A stretch of 64,000 nt of DNA from NCBI RefSeq assembly GCF_000422465.1, contig NZ_KE383844.1:244963-308962 (forward strand), given 5' to 3'. Within the stretch, counting starts at the first letter, position 1. Each line of letters begins with the position of its first letter. The translations under genes were made by a program, and so were the position numbers. Positions 9,496 through 18,266 of the stretch are shown piece after piece. This DNA is from Paenibacillus harenae DSM 16969 (GTDB taxonomy: Bacteria; Bacillota; Bacilli; Paenibacillales; Paenibacillaceae). The notes beneath the pieces are model-generated. The model did no database searches, was not told the DNA's origin, and saw only the letters and a program-made list of their open reading frames with translations.

Positions 9496-10791
9496 TTATT
9501 CCGCAAGCCAAATTTCACGCTGCTCGTCATTGTAGATAAAGCTCGTAATGCCGATTCCGAACTTTTGCAAGGTTGCGCGAACGGGAACCGCAATCCGCTC
9601 CTCCTGTATAGCGCCGGAATTGCCGGCCGGGCTGCACAACCAAATCACGTGCACGCCGTCTTTCAAGGCCTCGATTTCGCCATTTTCCAAATCCATCTCC
9701 GTACTGCCTCCGATCAAATCCATCAGCTTCAGCAGCGATACCTCGATCGAGCCCTTGGTCACGCCATATTCCTCGGGCTTCAGTTCCAAACGTTCCTCAC
9801 CGCGATGCAAAATAAGCGCCGGTTCCGGCGACACCGCCGGCTCCTGCCGAACGCTGCGGCCAAGCGCCTCCGAGAACTGCGTTAATTTCTGCGCCTGCGC
9901 CTTCGTTACCTTGGCCCGCGTCCACTTCAGCTTACTTGCAAGTGTAAATTGAACAGGCTTCGTCTCCTCCGTCATAGGGGCGAACGAGTAGCCTTTACTT
10001 TTATAGTACGCAATAATTTCCGGCAAAGCCTTGACCGACTCCTCATGGGTCGCGCTGTCATGAAGCAGGACGATAAGCTTGTCCGCCAGCCTGGAATTTT
10101 TTATCGTATCCAATATTTCCGCGCTCGGGACGCCAAGCCGCTTCGAGTCGCCGCTGTCCACGTTCCAATCATGCACCTGATAGCCGGCCGCTTCCATCGC
10201 ATCGAAATAACCCTGGTCAAAATTGCCGTACGTTCCTCCCGGTGCACGGAATAGCGTCGTCCTTACCCCTGTCGTCTTATAGATCAGCTCGTCCGTCTTC
10301 ATGACCTGATCGGCGAACTCCGCAAAGCTGCCGTATAAGCGGTCGTATTTATGATTAAGGGAGTGATTCCCTATCGAATGGCCTTCTTCTATAATTCGTT
10401 TTGCCAGCTCCGGATGCTGATTGACATGCTCTCCCAGCACAAAGAACGTCGCCTTGACGCCCTCTTCCTTCAAAATCGAGAGCGCCCGCTCCGTATGTCT
10501 GCTCGGCCCGTCGTCAAAGGTCAGGTAGACGGTCTTCCCGTTCTGCGCCGCCCGCTTGTCCGCCTGCCGGGCTTGCTCACCCGACTCTTGGGCCGCAGGC
10601 TCGGCGAGCAGCGGCATCTCTTCATAATACGTCACCGTCGCAGGCTTCGCGGAGCCCTGCGCCTGCACGGCCACCGGTTCCTTCGCCGCTTCCCCTTTGT
10701 ACGCCCCAAAGCCTCCCAGCTCGAACAAACCAAACCACACGACCATCACGCAAATAATCGCCTGCATTATCCGCCGCATCCAGCCTGCCAC
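9496..10791 (-). CDS. Membrane-anchored polysaccharide deacetylase (NodB domain)
   Basis: A 431-aa protein with an N-terminal signal anchor (about residues 8-30) and a NodB homology domain (about 87-285), so it acts outside the membrane on a wall or surface polysaccharide. All five signature motifs are intact: TFDDGP (91-96, catalytic and metal Asp), HSLNH (143-147, metal His pair), RAPGG (182-186), the DWNVDSGD motif (208-215) and LLHDS (His244). A further ~120-residue C-terminal domain resembles copper-amine-oxidase-type N domains in its short hydrophobic strands, but I cannot assign it. Chitooligosaccharide or peptidoglycan deacetylase activity is likely; the substrate is not evident from sequence. 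Confidence 0.87.
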   Translation of the reverse strand: MAGWMRRIMQAIICVMVVWFGLFELGGFGAYKGEAAKEPVAVQAQGSAKPATVTYYEEMPLLAEPAAQESGEQARQADKRAAQNGKTVYLTFDDGPSRHTERALSILKEEGVKATFFVLGEHVNQHPELAKRIIEEGHSIGNHSLNHKYDRLYGSFAEFADQVMKTDELIYKTTGVRTTLFRAPGGTYGNFDQGYFDAMEAAGYQVHDWNVDSGDSKRLGVPSAEILDTIKNSRLADKLIVLLHDSATHEESVKALPEIIAYYKSKGYSFAPMTEETKPVQFTLASKLKWTRAKVTKAQAQKLTQFSEALGRSVRQEPAVSPEPALILHRGEERLELKPEEYGVTKGSIEVSLLKLMDLIGGSTEMDLENGEIEALKDGVHVIWLCSPAGNSGAIQEERIAVPVRATLQKFGIGITSFIYNDEQREIWLAE

Positions 10792-10992
10792 CCTTCTCCG
10801 CCTATGAGTAGAAACTTGTCTACTGATAGATTATATGAGCGGCGTTTCTAGTAAATGACTGAGACAGCTGATTCCCTGCTGAGGCTTGCCTCCTTTCGAA
10901 ACGGACAACTGTATCTGACCATGTAAAAAAATACGACGACCAACCAATTGACGCAATTACTTTCGCCCCAATATCTTTGAGGTCGTACAGCC

Positions 10993-11028
10993 AAAAAAAA
11001 GCACCCTAGCCGTCAGGCTCAGAGTGCT
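10993..11028 (-). terminator. Rho-independent terminator of the yesM-yesN end
   Basis: Read on the minus strand: a GC-rich interrupted stem (GCAC...GTGC outside, AGCC/GGCT inside, loop GTCA or its complement) followed by a run of eight T. It lies 55 bases after the response-regulator stop and closes the lpl-yes transcription unit. Confidence 0.8.
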
Positions 11029-11082
11029 CCCTTACTTTGAAAAATTATAAATAACCTGTCCGGCTTCCGCATCGCCCAACTG

Positions 11083-12675
11083 TTATTTCCATTCGCTCGG
11101 CGCCACTCCCCAGTAGCCGCGGAATACTTTCGCGAAATAGCTCACATCCCGATACCCGACGGCGGACGCGGCGTCGTATACCCTCGCGTCCTGCTGCAGC
11201 AGCTCCTTCGCCCGTTCCATTCTGCGCTTCAGCACATAATTCGAAAATGCTTCCCCCGTCTCCTTCTTGAAGAGCCGGCTCAAGTAGGACGGGTTTACAT
11301 ACAATCGTTCCGCCAGCGTATGCAAGCTGAGATCTTCGGCCAGCATCCGTTCGACCATCTCCAGCATGCTCTTGATAAGCCGGTTGGAGGAGCTTTTGCG
11401 TTCCTGCTCCTTGTAGGTGACGATGCGTGCGGCCGCCCGCTTGGCCCACTCCCAAATCTGCTCCTTGGTCACGAGCGAATCCAGCGAGAGGAAGAACGCG
11501 TAATCGGACTCCAGCACTTTCTGAATCGACCATCCGCGGGATTGAATGATTCGGATAAAGACGCTGCTTACATAAAGCAAGTGCTCGTATACCGGCTCCG
11601 ACGAGTCGGCGATTGTGAACGCGTTCCCGAAGTACTCGTCGATCAACAGCTGGATTCGGGCCGACTCGTCCGTCTGCACAGCCATCTCGAGACGCCTCTC
11701 GAAATCGGGATCGAACGCAATTGAATGTTCGCCGCTCTTGACGTCCAAATAAGGGATCGCGATTTCGTTGCCGTAGATGGCCCGCTCTTGCAGCGCGCGA
11801 CGAGCCTGCCGATACGACTTCGTGACGTCCGCGGCGCCGCACACCGTGCCGAGCCCGGCGCTCGCCGTCAGCTTCAGGCATTGTTTGACGACGCCCAGCA
11901 GCCGGGACACCAGCACGTTGATCCGCTTCGTTAATTCGGCGTCCGGTACGTCCGGCCGCTCCATAAACAATAGTACGGTCGAACCGTTCACATCGTTAAA
12001 TACTCGGCATGCCTCCCCTTGAAGGAACTCCTTGGCTATGCATTCGAGCGAGAACTGGAGAAGCGGGGCATCCGACGCCAGGAAGCGAGATGCCTCCGCC
12101 GGCAGCGGATCCATCTCGCATACCGCGACCGCGAAGCGGCCGTACTCCTTCAGCCCGAGCTTCAACTCCTCGGCATGCATATGCCTTTCCCATTCGGCGT
12201 ACCGCTCCATAACCCAGCCCCGCAGGAAGTCTTCCTGCAGCTGCGGAAGACGCCGATGCCACATCCGCTGAAGCTCGGACACGTTATGCCGCTCCGTCAG
12301 CTCGCGGCGAACTTCCTCCGCCGCAGCCAATACGGCGCTTAATATTTCGTCGTCTCCCGCCGGCTTCAGCAAATATTTCGTCACGCCCAATTCGACGGCC
12401 CGCTGCGCGAAAGCGAAGTCGTCATGGCCGCTCAGGATGATGATTCTGGTTTGCGGCTCCTGCCGCAGCACCGTCTCCGCGAGCGTCAAGCCGTTCATCT
12501 CCGGCATCTCGATGTCCAACAGCAGCAGATCGGGCTTGCGCCGCTTCATTACGGCCAGTGCCTCCACCCCGTTCGCAGCAAGACCAACGACCTCGATGTC
12601 GTGGCGCTCCCAAGGAATGTTATAAGCAAGACTGTTCAAGATGCGAATTTCATCCTCGACGATCATGAGGTTCAT
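11083..12675 (-). CDS. yesN: YesN-type AraC-family response regulator
   Basis: A 530-aa two-component response regulator. The receiver domain occupies residues 1-120, with the phospho-acceptor Asp54 (LLLDIEMP) and the conserved Lys104 (YLLKPA). A long middle region (about 130-420) follows. The C-terminal AraC-type pair of helix-turn-helix motifs (about 430-530) contains LHTLAERLYVNPSYLSRLFKKETGEAFSNY and the second helix VGYRDVSYFAKVFR. The ATG overlaps the kinase stop (ATGA), typical of coupled YesM/YesN pairs. Such regulators activate carbohydrate-uptake and glycan-degradation genes. Two shared promoter blocks with direct half-sites 21 bp apart (near 18.1 and 24.4 kb) are its likely targets. 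Confidence 0.88.
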   Translation of the reverse strand: MNLMIVEDEIRILNSLAYNIPWERHDIEVVGLAANGVEALAVMKRRKPDLLLLDIEMPEMNGLTLAETVLRQEPQTRIIILSGHDDFAFAQRAVELGVTKYLLKPAGDDEILSAVLAAAEEVRRELTERHNVSELQRMWHRRLPQLQEDFLRGWVMERYAEWERHMHAEELKLGLKEYGRFAVAVCEMDPLPAEASRFLASDAPLLQFSLECIAKEFLQGEACRVFNDVNGSTVLLFMERPDVPDAELTKRINVLVSRLLGVVKQCLKLTASAGLGTVCGAADVTKSYRQARRALQERAIYGNEIAIPYLDVKSGEHSIAFDPDFERRLEMAVQTDESARIQLLIDEYFGNAFTIADSSEPVYEHLLYVSSVFIRIIQSRGWSIQKVLESDYAFFLSLDSLVTKEQIWEWAKRAAARIVTYKEQERKSSSNRLIKSMLEMVERMLAEDLSLHTLAERLYVNPSYLSRLFKKETGEAFSNYVLKRRMERAKELLQQDARVYDAASAVGYRDVSYFAKVFRGYWGVAPSEWK

Positions 12676-14516
12676 GCCGGTTCCTCATCCCCTTCCCGCT
12701 CATTCGAGCACAGTTCGACCGGAAGGTCGATCGTGGCGGTCGTTCCTTCCTCCGCCGCGCTTTCGATCCGAAACTCGGCCGTCGCTCCGTAATAAATCTT
12801 AATTCTCGCCTTCACGTTGCGCAGGCCGAAATACGCACCTTGCCGCTCCGTGTCGGAGGAAGAATCGTAATGCTCCGCCAGCCCGAGCGCATGCCGAATC
12901 CGTTCCATCCGTTCTGCGTCGATCCCCTTGCCGTTGTCCGACACTTGCAGCACGAGGCGATCCCCCCGCACCTCCGCCGCGACGGTCAACCGTCCGCCGC
13001 CCGCCTTCTTCTCCAACCCGTGCAAAATCGCGTTCTCCACCAACGGCTGCAATAGCAGCTTCAGCACATGAAGATTTCGGCTCTCCCCGGTCGATCGAAA
13101 CTCGACGTCGAACTGATCGACAAACCGAAGCTGCTGCACGCGAATGTAATATTGCAGATGCTCGAACGTCTCCTCGATCGTAAAGCTCTCCCGTCCCTTG
13201 CGAAGACTAAGCCGGAAAAACCGCGACAGGTTCAACACCATATCGCTGATCTCGTCCGCATCGTAATTTTTCGCCGCCCAATAGATCGAATCCAATGTAT
13301 TGTATAGAAAATGAGGATTTATTTGGGATTGCAAAAATTTAAGCTCGGTTTTCGTCAGCCGCAGCTGTTGTTCGTATATGTCTCGGATCAGGTGGCGCTG
13401 CTGCTCGACGGTCTGATTGAAGGCATCGGTCAAGTAGCCGAGCTCGTCCTGCCGCTTGTTTTCGAGCCTCACGTTCAAGTTACCCCGCCTTAGCTGCCGC
13501 ATCCCCGCCGCGAGCGAAGAAATCGGGGAAGCAATGCCGCTGTAGATCATCCAAGATATCCAAACGGCCAGCAAGCAGCTGATGAAAATAATCCAGTACG
13601 AAAAGGTTAACAGCGGCTTCGACTTCTTGTAGATTTCACGTTCCGGCTGCACCAGGAGCAGCGACCACCCGCTGTCCGGAGACTCGACCTTCAGCGTCAT
13701 GTTTTTCTCGGCGGAGTCCGGCGCCTCGCGAACGGAGACGCGCTGCGCCGGGATGTCAACGGCGTCGATACGCTGTTGCTCCCCGCTCGCGTTCGTGACG
13801 ATCAGGCGGCCCGTATCGTCGAACAAGTACACGAGCGACGCTTCGCTCGGGGCAAAGCCGCCGAGATAACCGAGCAGCTTCGACTTCGGGACGGACAGCA
13901 TCAGCACATTGTTGCTCCGCTCTCTGCTATATAAATCCATCAATCGCATCAACACGATTTGGTCCGTATTATAGATCGGGTCCGTCCACCCGACCAAAGA
14001 CTCCTCCCGCCGGTCCGGCAAATAGATGACATTCGCGCCGTTCGCCTGCACGACCTCCGAGTACCAAGGCTCGGCGTCGGCCTGCCGCCGGTGAAGCGCA
14101 CCGACCTTGCTCGAAATTATCGTCTTGGATGCGCCGTGGAAAATCGTGACCTCGGTCAGGAACGGATTGACGGAGCGAATATTCGTAATCTGCGTTATCA
14201 CATGCATGAAATCGATAATCGCCTCCGGAGACAGCACGCTTTCGTCATGCTTCAGCCGCGACGTCAGATTGGAATCGGTCGAAATCATCGTGGACAGGCT
14301 CTTCAAGCTGGACACCGTCAAATCGACGTATTCCAGCGCCGAGTTCATGGCGCTCAACGTCCGCTCGCCGAGCTCCTGCTCGAGGATGCGCTGCGATCGT
14401 TCGTTGGCATACAAGCTGAAGAAAATGAGTGGCAGCAAGATCATGATAAAATAAAACGTCAGTCTCGCCTGAATCGACTCGTTGAATCGCCTCCGCCACA
14501 TCCCGAACCAGTTCAT
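12672..14516 (-). CDS. yesM: YesM-type sensor histidine kinase
   Basis: A 614-aa membrane sensor kinase. Transmembrane segment 1 (about residues 19-40) is followed by a ~250-residue extracellular cache-like sensor, then transmembrane segment 2 (about 300-325) and a HAMP linker (ISSLAAGMRQLRRGNLNVRL). The His_kinase domain has the phospho-acceptor His402 in QINPHFLYNTLDS, and the HATPase domain has DNGKGI and a GLRN loop. The third codon (ATG) is preferred as start because GGAGG is 7 bases before it. It is co-transcribed with the response regulator and sits downstream of the LplBCA transporter, so it probably senses an oligosaccharide or the substrate-loaded binding protein. Confidence 0.88.
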   Translation of the reverse strand: MNWFGMWRRRFNESIQARLTFYFIMILLPLIFFSLYANERSQRILEQELGERTLSAMNSALEYVDLTVSSLKSLSTMISTDSNLTSRLKHDESVLSPEAIIDFMHVITQITNIRSVNPFLTEVTIFHGASKTIISSKVGALHRRQADAEPWYSEVVQANGANVIYLPDRREESLVGWTDPIYNTDQIVLMRLMDLYSRERSNNVLMLSVPKSKLLGYLGGFAPSEASLVYLFDDTGRLIVTNASGEQQRIDAVDIPAQRVSVREAPDSAEKNMTLKVESPDSGWSLLLVQPEREIYKKSKPLLTFSYWIIFISCLLAVWISWMIYSGIASPISSLAAGMRQLRRGNLNVRLENKRQDELGYLTDAFNQTVEQQRHLIRDIYEQQLRLTKTELKFLQSQINPHFLYNTLDSIYWAAKNYDADEISDMVLNLSRFFRLSLRKGRESFTIEETFEHLQYYIRVQQLRFVDQFDVEFRSTGESRNLHVLKLLLQPLVENAILHGLEKKAGGGRLTVAAEVRGDRLVLQVSDNGKGIDAERMERIRHALGLAEHYDSSSDTERQGAYFGLRNVKARIKIYYGATAEFRIESAAEEGTTATIDLPVELCSNEREGDEEPA

Positions 14517-14585
14517 GTCCATCCCTCCATGCTCGCCGCAGGTTCGTATTCGATTATACCACTTAGGCCGCTTTCAACGTACACA

Positions 14586-14615
14586 GGGAATGACGCCCCA
14601 AGGGGCGCCATTCCC
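14586..14615 (-). promoter_or_regulatory. Intercistronic hairpin between lplA and yesM
   Basis: A strong stem (GGGAATG-A-CGCCCC paired with GGGGCG-C-CATTCCC, one mismatch, AA at the tip) without a T tract, lying in the 119-bp gap between the binding-protein gene and the kinase gene. Because it lacks the T run it is more likely a 3' end stabiliser or processing site, keeping binding-protein mRNA abundant, than a terminator. Confidence 0.5.
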
Positions 14616-14635
14616 GGCCTGATTTTATATCTTAC

Positions 14636-16180
14636 TTAGCGATTCGCCGCGTACCACTCGTTCACTTCTTTCGTAATCTCGTCGCCGCCCTTCGCCTTCC
14701 ATTCCTCGACGAAGCTGTCGAATGCGTCGATCGGCAGCTGTCCTACGATAATTTTGGTGAACGTCTCGATTTCCCTTTTTACCAGGTCGGCTTTATGCTT
14801 CCCCATTCCCGGCGTCGGCACGCCGTAATAAGCGTCGCGAATCGCCACCTCTGCGATTTTGTCCAGGTTGGCGTTCAGATTGAACTGCGTGCCGAGCGAA
14901 TCGAGACGGTCCCGCTCGTCCTCGGAGGCGTGGGGCTTAATCACCTCGCCAAGCGTCTGACGATAAATATGCTCGTTATGTTTGTCGAAGTCCGTGACGA
15001 CCTTGCCGTCCGCCATTTTCCACACTTCGTTCTCGAAACCGAGCAGCAGCGTACGGTATCCGTCGCCGATCATAAAGTTCAGCATGCGGATGACGGCCTC
15101 GGGCTGCTCGCTCGTCACCGGGACGACGTTGAACCCGGCGGTATATCCGTGCCCGTGCGTCCCTTGCTTCCCTTCCGGACCGGTCGGATAGTCGAGAGCG
15201 ATCCACTCCGCGTTCGGATCGTTATTCTGGCTGGTCAAGATCGGACCGCGCGTATCGTACCACATCGCCGAATACAGCCCGACTTTGCCGCTCGCTATTT
15301 TCTCGTCCAAGTTTGCGGCCTTGTTGAGCGGCCATTCGGGATCCAGGATGTTATCCTTCTGCAATCCCGCCAGGAAGGCAAGGGTTTCTTTCATCTCGGG
15401 CAAGATGCTGGCATTGACGAGCTGGCCGTCCCGCTCCGTCCACATTTGTCTCTGGATGCCGAACGCGCCGGCGATCGGCGCTATTCTCGCCAGGTTTTCC
15501 GCCAGAATGAACCCGGACGTATCGTCCTGACCGTTGCCGTCCGGATCGTCGAACGCGAACGCGCGCATCACCTCACGGTACTCCTCCAGCGTCTTGGGCG
15601 GCTTGAGGCCGAGACGATCGAGCCAATCTTTGCGCGCATACATCACTTCATTGCCCGGCACGACGTTCATCGACGGAATGGCGTAGATATTGCCGTCGAT
15701 CGTCACAGACTTCCAGGCGTCCTCCGGGATGTTCTTCTTCAATTCCGGTCCGTATTGATCGATCAAATCGTTCAGCGGCAGCAGCGCCTTCTGCTTGACG
15801 TAGCTTTCGAACCAGCTGGCATCCAGCGACTGGATCATATCGGGCAAATTGCCCGAAGCCATAATGACGTTCAGCGCGTCCTGGTATCCGTCCGCCGGAG
15901 GCAGCTTCACCGTAATGTCCAGATTCGTATTCTCCCGGATGTACTGGATGTAGGGGTTGTTGTTTTCATCCGCCCCGTCCGGATATTTGCGGCCGCCGTT
16001 GAACAAGACGACCTCGATCGACGCCTTCTCCTCCGTCTCCGGCTTCGCGGCAGGCCCGCCGGATTCTTTCGGCTTATCCGACGGCGCCGGCGTACCGGAA
16101 GGCGTATTTGACGAGCAGGCTGCGATGACGAGCATGGCGGCGACCAACAGGATGGACGTGGACGTTTTCCAAATTTTCAA
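14636..16180 (-). CDS. LplA-like extracellular sugar-binding lipoprotein
   Basis: A 514-aa ABC-transporter substrate-binding lipoprotein of the large LplA/YtcQ type. The lipoprotein signal ends IAAC, so Cys22 would be lipidated. The mature part has features of family 1 solute-binding proteins: an EVVLFNGGRKYPDG strand, GNLPDMIQ, RKDWLDRLGLKPPKTLEEYREVMRAFAFDDPDGNGQDDTSG, and a C-terminal helix region. The start is a TTG, preceded by AAAGGGG at about 10 bases. It follows the two permease genes in the order lplB-lplC-lplA. No ATPase gene is present here; LplB/C-type permeases normally share an MsmX-type ATPase encoded elsewhere. The ligand is unknown. Confidence 0.87.
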   Translation of the reverse strand: MKIWKTSTSILLVAAMLVIAACSSNTPSGTPAPSDKPKESGGPAAKPETEEKASIEVVLFNGGRKYPDGADENNNPYIQYIRENTNLDITVKLPPADGYQDALNVIMASGNLPDMIQSLDASWFESYVKQKALLPLNDLIDQYGPELKKNIPEDAWKSVTIDGNIYAIPSMNVVPGNEVMYARKDWLDRLGLKPPKTLEEYREVMRAFAFDDPDGNGQDDTSGFILAENLARIAPIAGAFGIQRQMWTERDGQLVNASILPEMKETLAFLAGLQKDNILDPEWPLNKAANLDEKIASGKVGLYSAMWYDTRGPILTSQNNDPNAEWIALDYPTGPEGKQGTHGHGYTAGFNVVPVTSEQPEAVIRMLNFMIGDGYRTLLLGFENEVWKMADGKVVTDFDKHNEHIYRQTLGEVIKPHASEDERDRLDSLGTQFNLNANLDKIAEVAIRDAYYGVPTPGMGKHKADLVKREIETFTKIIVGQLPIDAFDSFVEEWKAKGGDEITKEVNEWYAANR

Positions 16181-16210
16181 TTAGATCTGACCCCTTTCGA
16201 TTGTCATTCA

Positions 16211-17092
16211 TTATCCTTTCACCGAGCCTAGCATAATGCCCTTGACGAAATATTTTTGCAAAAACGGATAAACGATCAAAATCGGGACGGTGCTGGCGAT
16301 CAGCGCCGCCGCCTTCAACGATTCGAGCGCCAGCAGCGTACTGTCCATGTTCACGGAATTGCTGGCGTTCCGGTTGATGTCCGAATTGTTGAACATGATC
16401 AGCTCCCGCAAATACACCTGAAGCGGAAACAGCTTCCGGTCGGTGACGTACAGCACCGTATCGAAGAAGGCGTTCCAATGACTGACCGCGTGGAACAACG
16501 TGATGGTCGCAATCGCCGGCATCGAGAGCGGCACCACGATGCGGAACAAGATGCCGAGATTGGAGCCGCCGTCCATCTTGGCGGATTCCTCGAGCTCCGC
16601 CGGCACGCTCTGGAAGAAATTTTTCATAATGATGACGTTGAACGCGCTGACCGCGCCCGGAATAATGTACGCCCAGAACGTGTCGAGCAGCCCCGTCTCT
16701 TTCACGATCAGGAAGGTGGGAATCATGCCGCCGCCGAACATCATCGTGAAGACGATCAGAAACATGATCGCCGAGCGTCCCTTGATATATACTTTGGACA
16801 ACGGGTAGGCCAGTAAACAAGTAAGCAGGACATTCACGAAAGTACCGACAGACGTTCGCAGGACGCTGACCGAAAATGCATTCAGGAACGCTTGCTCGCG
16901 AAAAATTCTGGCGTACGCCTCTACCGTAAACTCGACCGGCCACAAGCCGACCTTCCCCGAGGTGATCGCATGATGGCTGCTGAACGACTGGGCGAGCACG
17001 TGCACGAACGGCGCAAGCGCCAGCAGGGCGAACAGCCCCAGCAGCGTGTAATTGAAGGCGGACGCGGCGCGTTCTCCTTTGGACAATCTCAT
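16211..17092 (-). CDS. LplC-like sugar ABC transporter permease
   Basis: A 293-aa inner-membrane permease of the carbohydrate uptake transporter-1 family, with six hydrophobic segments. The EAA loop, which contacts the shared ATPase, reads ELEESAKMDGGSNLGILFRIVVPLSMPAIAT. The C-terminal PFLQKYFVKGIMLGSVKG is characteristic of the YtcP/LplC subgroup. GGAGG lies 8 bases before the ATG. It follows lplB by 15 bases and precedes the binding-protein gene by 30 bases, so all three belong to one transcript. Confidence 0.9.
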   Translation of the reverse strand: MRLSKGERAASAFNYTLLGLFALLALAPFVHVLAQSFSSHHAITSGKVGLWPVEFTVEAYARIFREQAFLNAFSVSVLRTSVGTFVNVLLTCLLAYPLSKVYIKGRSAIMFLIVFTMMFGGGMIPTFLIVKETGLLDTFWAYIIPGAVSAFNVIIMKNFFQSVPAELEESAKMDGGSNLGILFRIVVPLSMPAIATITLFHAVSHWNAFFDTVLYVTDRKLFPLQVYLRELIMFNNSDINRNASNSVNMDSTLLALESLKAAALIASTVPILIVYPFLQKYFVKGIMLGSVKG

Positions 17093-17107
17093 CGTTTTCG
17101 CCTCCGG

Positions 17108-18070
17108 TTACCAGATTCCTTCTTGGCCGAGCTTCTTCGCTCCGTGATTCGCAAGCGTGACGAGCATGAGCCCGATCACCGCCTTGAACAAACCGACCGC
17201 CGTCGTAAAGCTGAACTGCGCCTGTTGAATGCCGACTCGGTACACGTACGTCTCGATCACGTCCGCCACGTCGTAGACGAGCGGATTGTACAGGACGAAA
17301 ATTTGTTCGAAGCCGACGTCCAGCACATGTCCGAGACGGAGCAGGAGCAGAATGACGATGACGCCCATCATCGAAGGCAGCGTAATGTGGAGGATCTGCT
17401 TCCACTTGTTCGCGCCGTCCACGATCGCCGCTTCGTAGATTTGCGGATCGATGCCGGCGATCGCCGCCAGGTAGATGATCGCTCCCCAGCCGACCTCTTT
17501 CCAGATGTCGCTCGCGACGATGACGGTGCGGAACCACTCCGGGCTCGCTAGGAAGAAAATCGGTTCGAAGCCGAGCGATGTCAGAATCGCGTTCACGATG
17601 CCCGACGACGGGGAAAGTACATTGATCAGAATGCCCCCGATAATGATCCACGATAGAAAATGGGGCAAATAGACCAGCGTCTGAATCGAACGCTTATACA
17701 TCATGTGCCGCACTTCGTTCAGCATGATCGCGAGAATGATCGGACCGGGAAATCCCCAAACGAGCTTGTAAATACTGATCAGCAGCGTATTGAGGAAAAT
17801 ATTGTAAAAATCGTCGTCCGTAAACATCTCTTTGAAATGCGCCAATCCAACCCATTCGCTGCCCCGGATGCCGGCAAATACGCTGAAATCCTGGAAGGCG
17901 ATCACGACGCCCCACATCGGCAAATACTTGTAGACGGCGAAGAATAAAATCCCCGGCAGCATAATCAAATATAAATCCCAGTAGGAGCGGATCGTCCGAA
18001 AACGTCTTGCCTTCGGCTTAGCGATCAACCCGGCCTCGCGCTGTAACTCGGCGGCATCAACCGTAGCCAT
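17108..18070 (-). CDS. LplB-like sugar ABC transporter permease
   Basis: A 320-aa carbohydrate uptake permease of the LplB/YteP type. Six membrane segments are visible, with the EAA loop YEAAIVDGANKWKQILHITLPSMMGVIVILLLLRLG and the C-terminal TLANHGAKKLGQEGIW. A strong AAGGGGGG site lies a few bases before the ATG. First gene of the lplB-lplC-lplA-yesM-yesN unit. A regulatory block shared with the upstream foldase promoter begins 52 bases upstream of its start codon. Confidence 0.9.
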   Translation of the reverse strand: MATVDAAELQREAGLIAKPKARRFRTIRSYWDLYLIMLPGILFFAVYKYLPMWGVVIAFQDFSVFAGIRGSEWVGLAHFKEMFTDDDFYNIFLNTLLISIYKLVWGFPGPIILAIMLNEVRHMMYKRSIQTLVYLPHFLSWIIIGGILINVLSPSSGIVNAILTSLGFEPIFFLASPEWFRTVIVASDIWKEVGWGAIIYLAAIAGIDPQIYEAAIVDGANKWKQILHITLPSMMGVIVILLLLRLGHVLDVGFEQIFVLYNPLVYDVADVIETYVYRVGIQQAQFSFTTAVGLFKAVIGLMLVTLANHGAKKLGQEGIW

Positions 18071-18122
18071 TTTTCATCCCCCCTTGCATCTAAGTTAACT
18101 CTTGCTTGTTCCGGATACTCTC

Positions 18123-18190
18123 ATTGTAAAGCGCGGGCGCATTCTCCGTTAGAGGACTGCGATGACCTTTTGCGGTAATTTCATGACTAG
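18123..18190 (-). promoter_or_regulatory. Promoter and probable YesN operator of lplBCA-yesMN
   Basis: On the minus strand a TACAAT -10 box (18123-18128) has, 17 bases upstream, a poor -35 (TAACGG), as expected for an activator-dependent promoter. Further upstream lie two GTCAT half-sites (18162-18166 and 18183-18187) exactly 21 bp apart. The whole block is clearly similar to 24402-24466 upstream of the foldase gene. The spacing of two helical turns is typical of AraC-family direct-repeat sites; assignment to YesN is inference. Confidence 0.65.
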
Positions 18191-18216
18191 TGGAGGAGCG
18201 TTCGAACCGTCAAGTG

Positions 18217-18261
18217 AAAAAAAGGGGGCCTTGCAGCTACGCGCCGCCTAAGGACGCCCCC
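18217..18261 (-). terminator. Terminator of the beta-helix/discoidin gene
   Basis: On the minus strand GGGGGC(G)TCCTT pairs with AAGGCCCCC around a 20-base loop region, followed by seven T. It separates the surface-protein unit from the lplB promoter. Confidence 0.75.
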
Positions 18262-18266
18262 GAGTG

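Noticed and set aside
14795..16111. 438-codon open frame on the plus strand
   Set aside because: Antisense to the LplA-like binding protein, with no ribosome binding site or recognisable motif.
16074..17651. 525-codon open frame on the minus strand across lplC and lplB
   Set aside because: It is Arg/His-rich without domains and overlaps two recognisable permeases; a product of GC-skewed codon positions.
18120..18200. Riboswitch-like conserved leader upstream of lplB
   Set aside because: The conserved block lies upstream of the -10 box, so it is not transcribed; operator function fits better.
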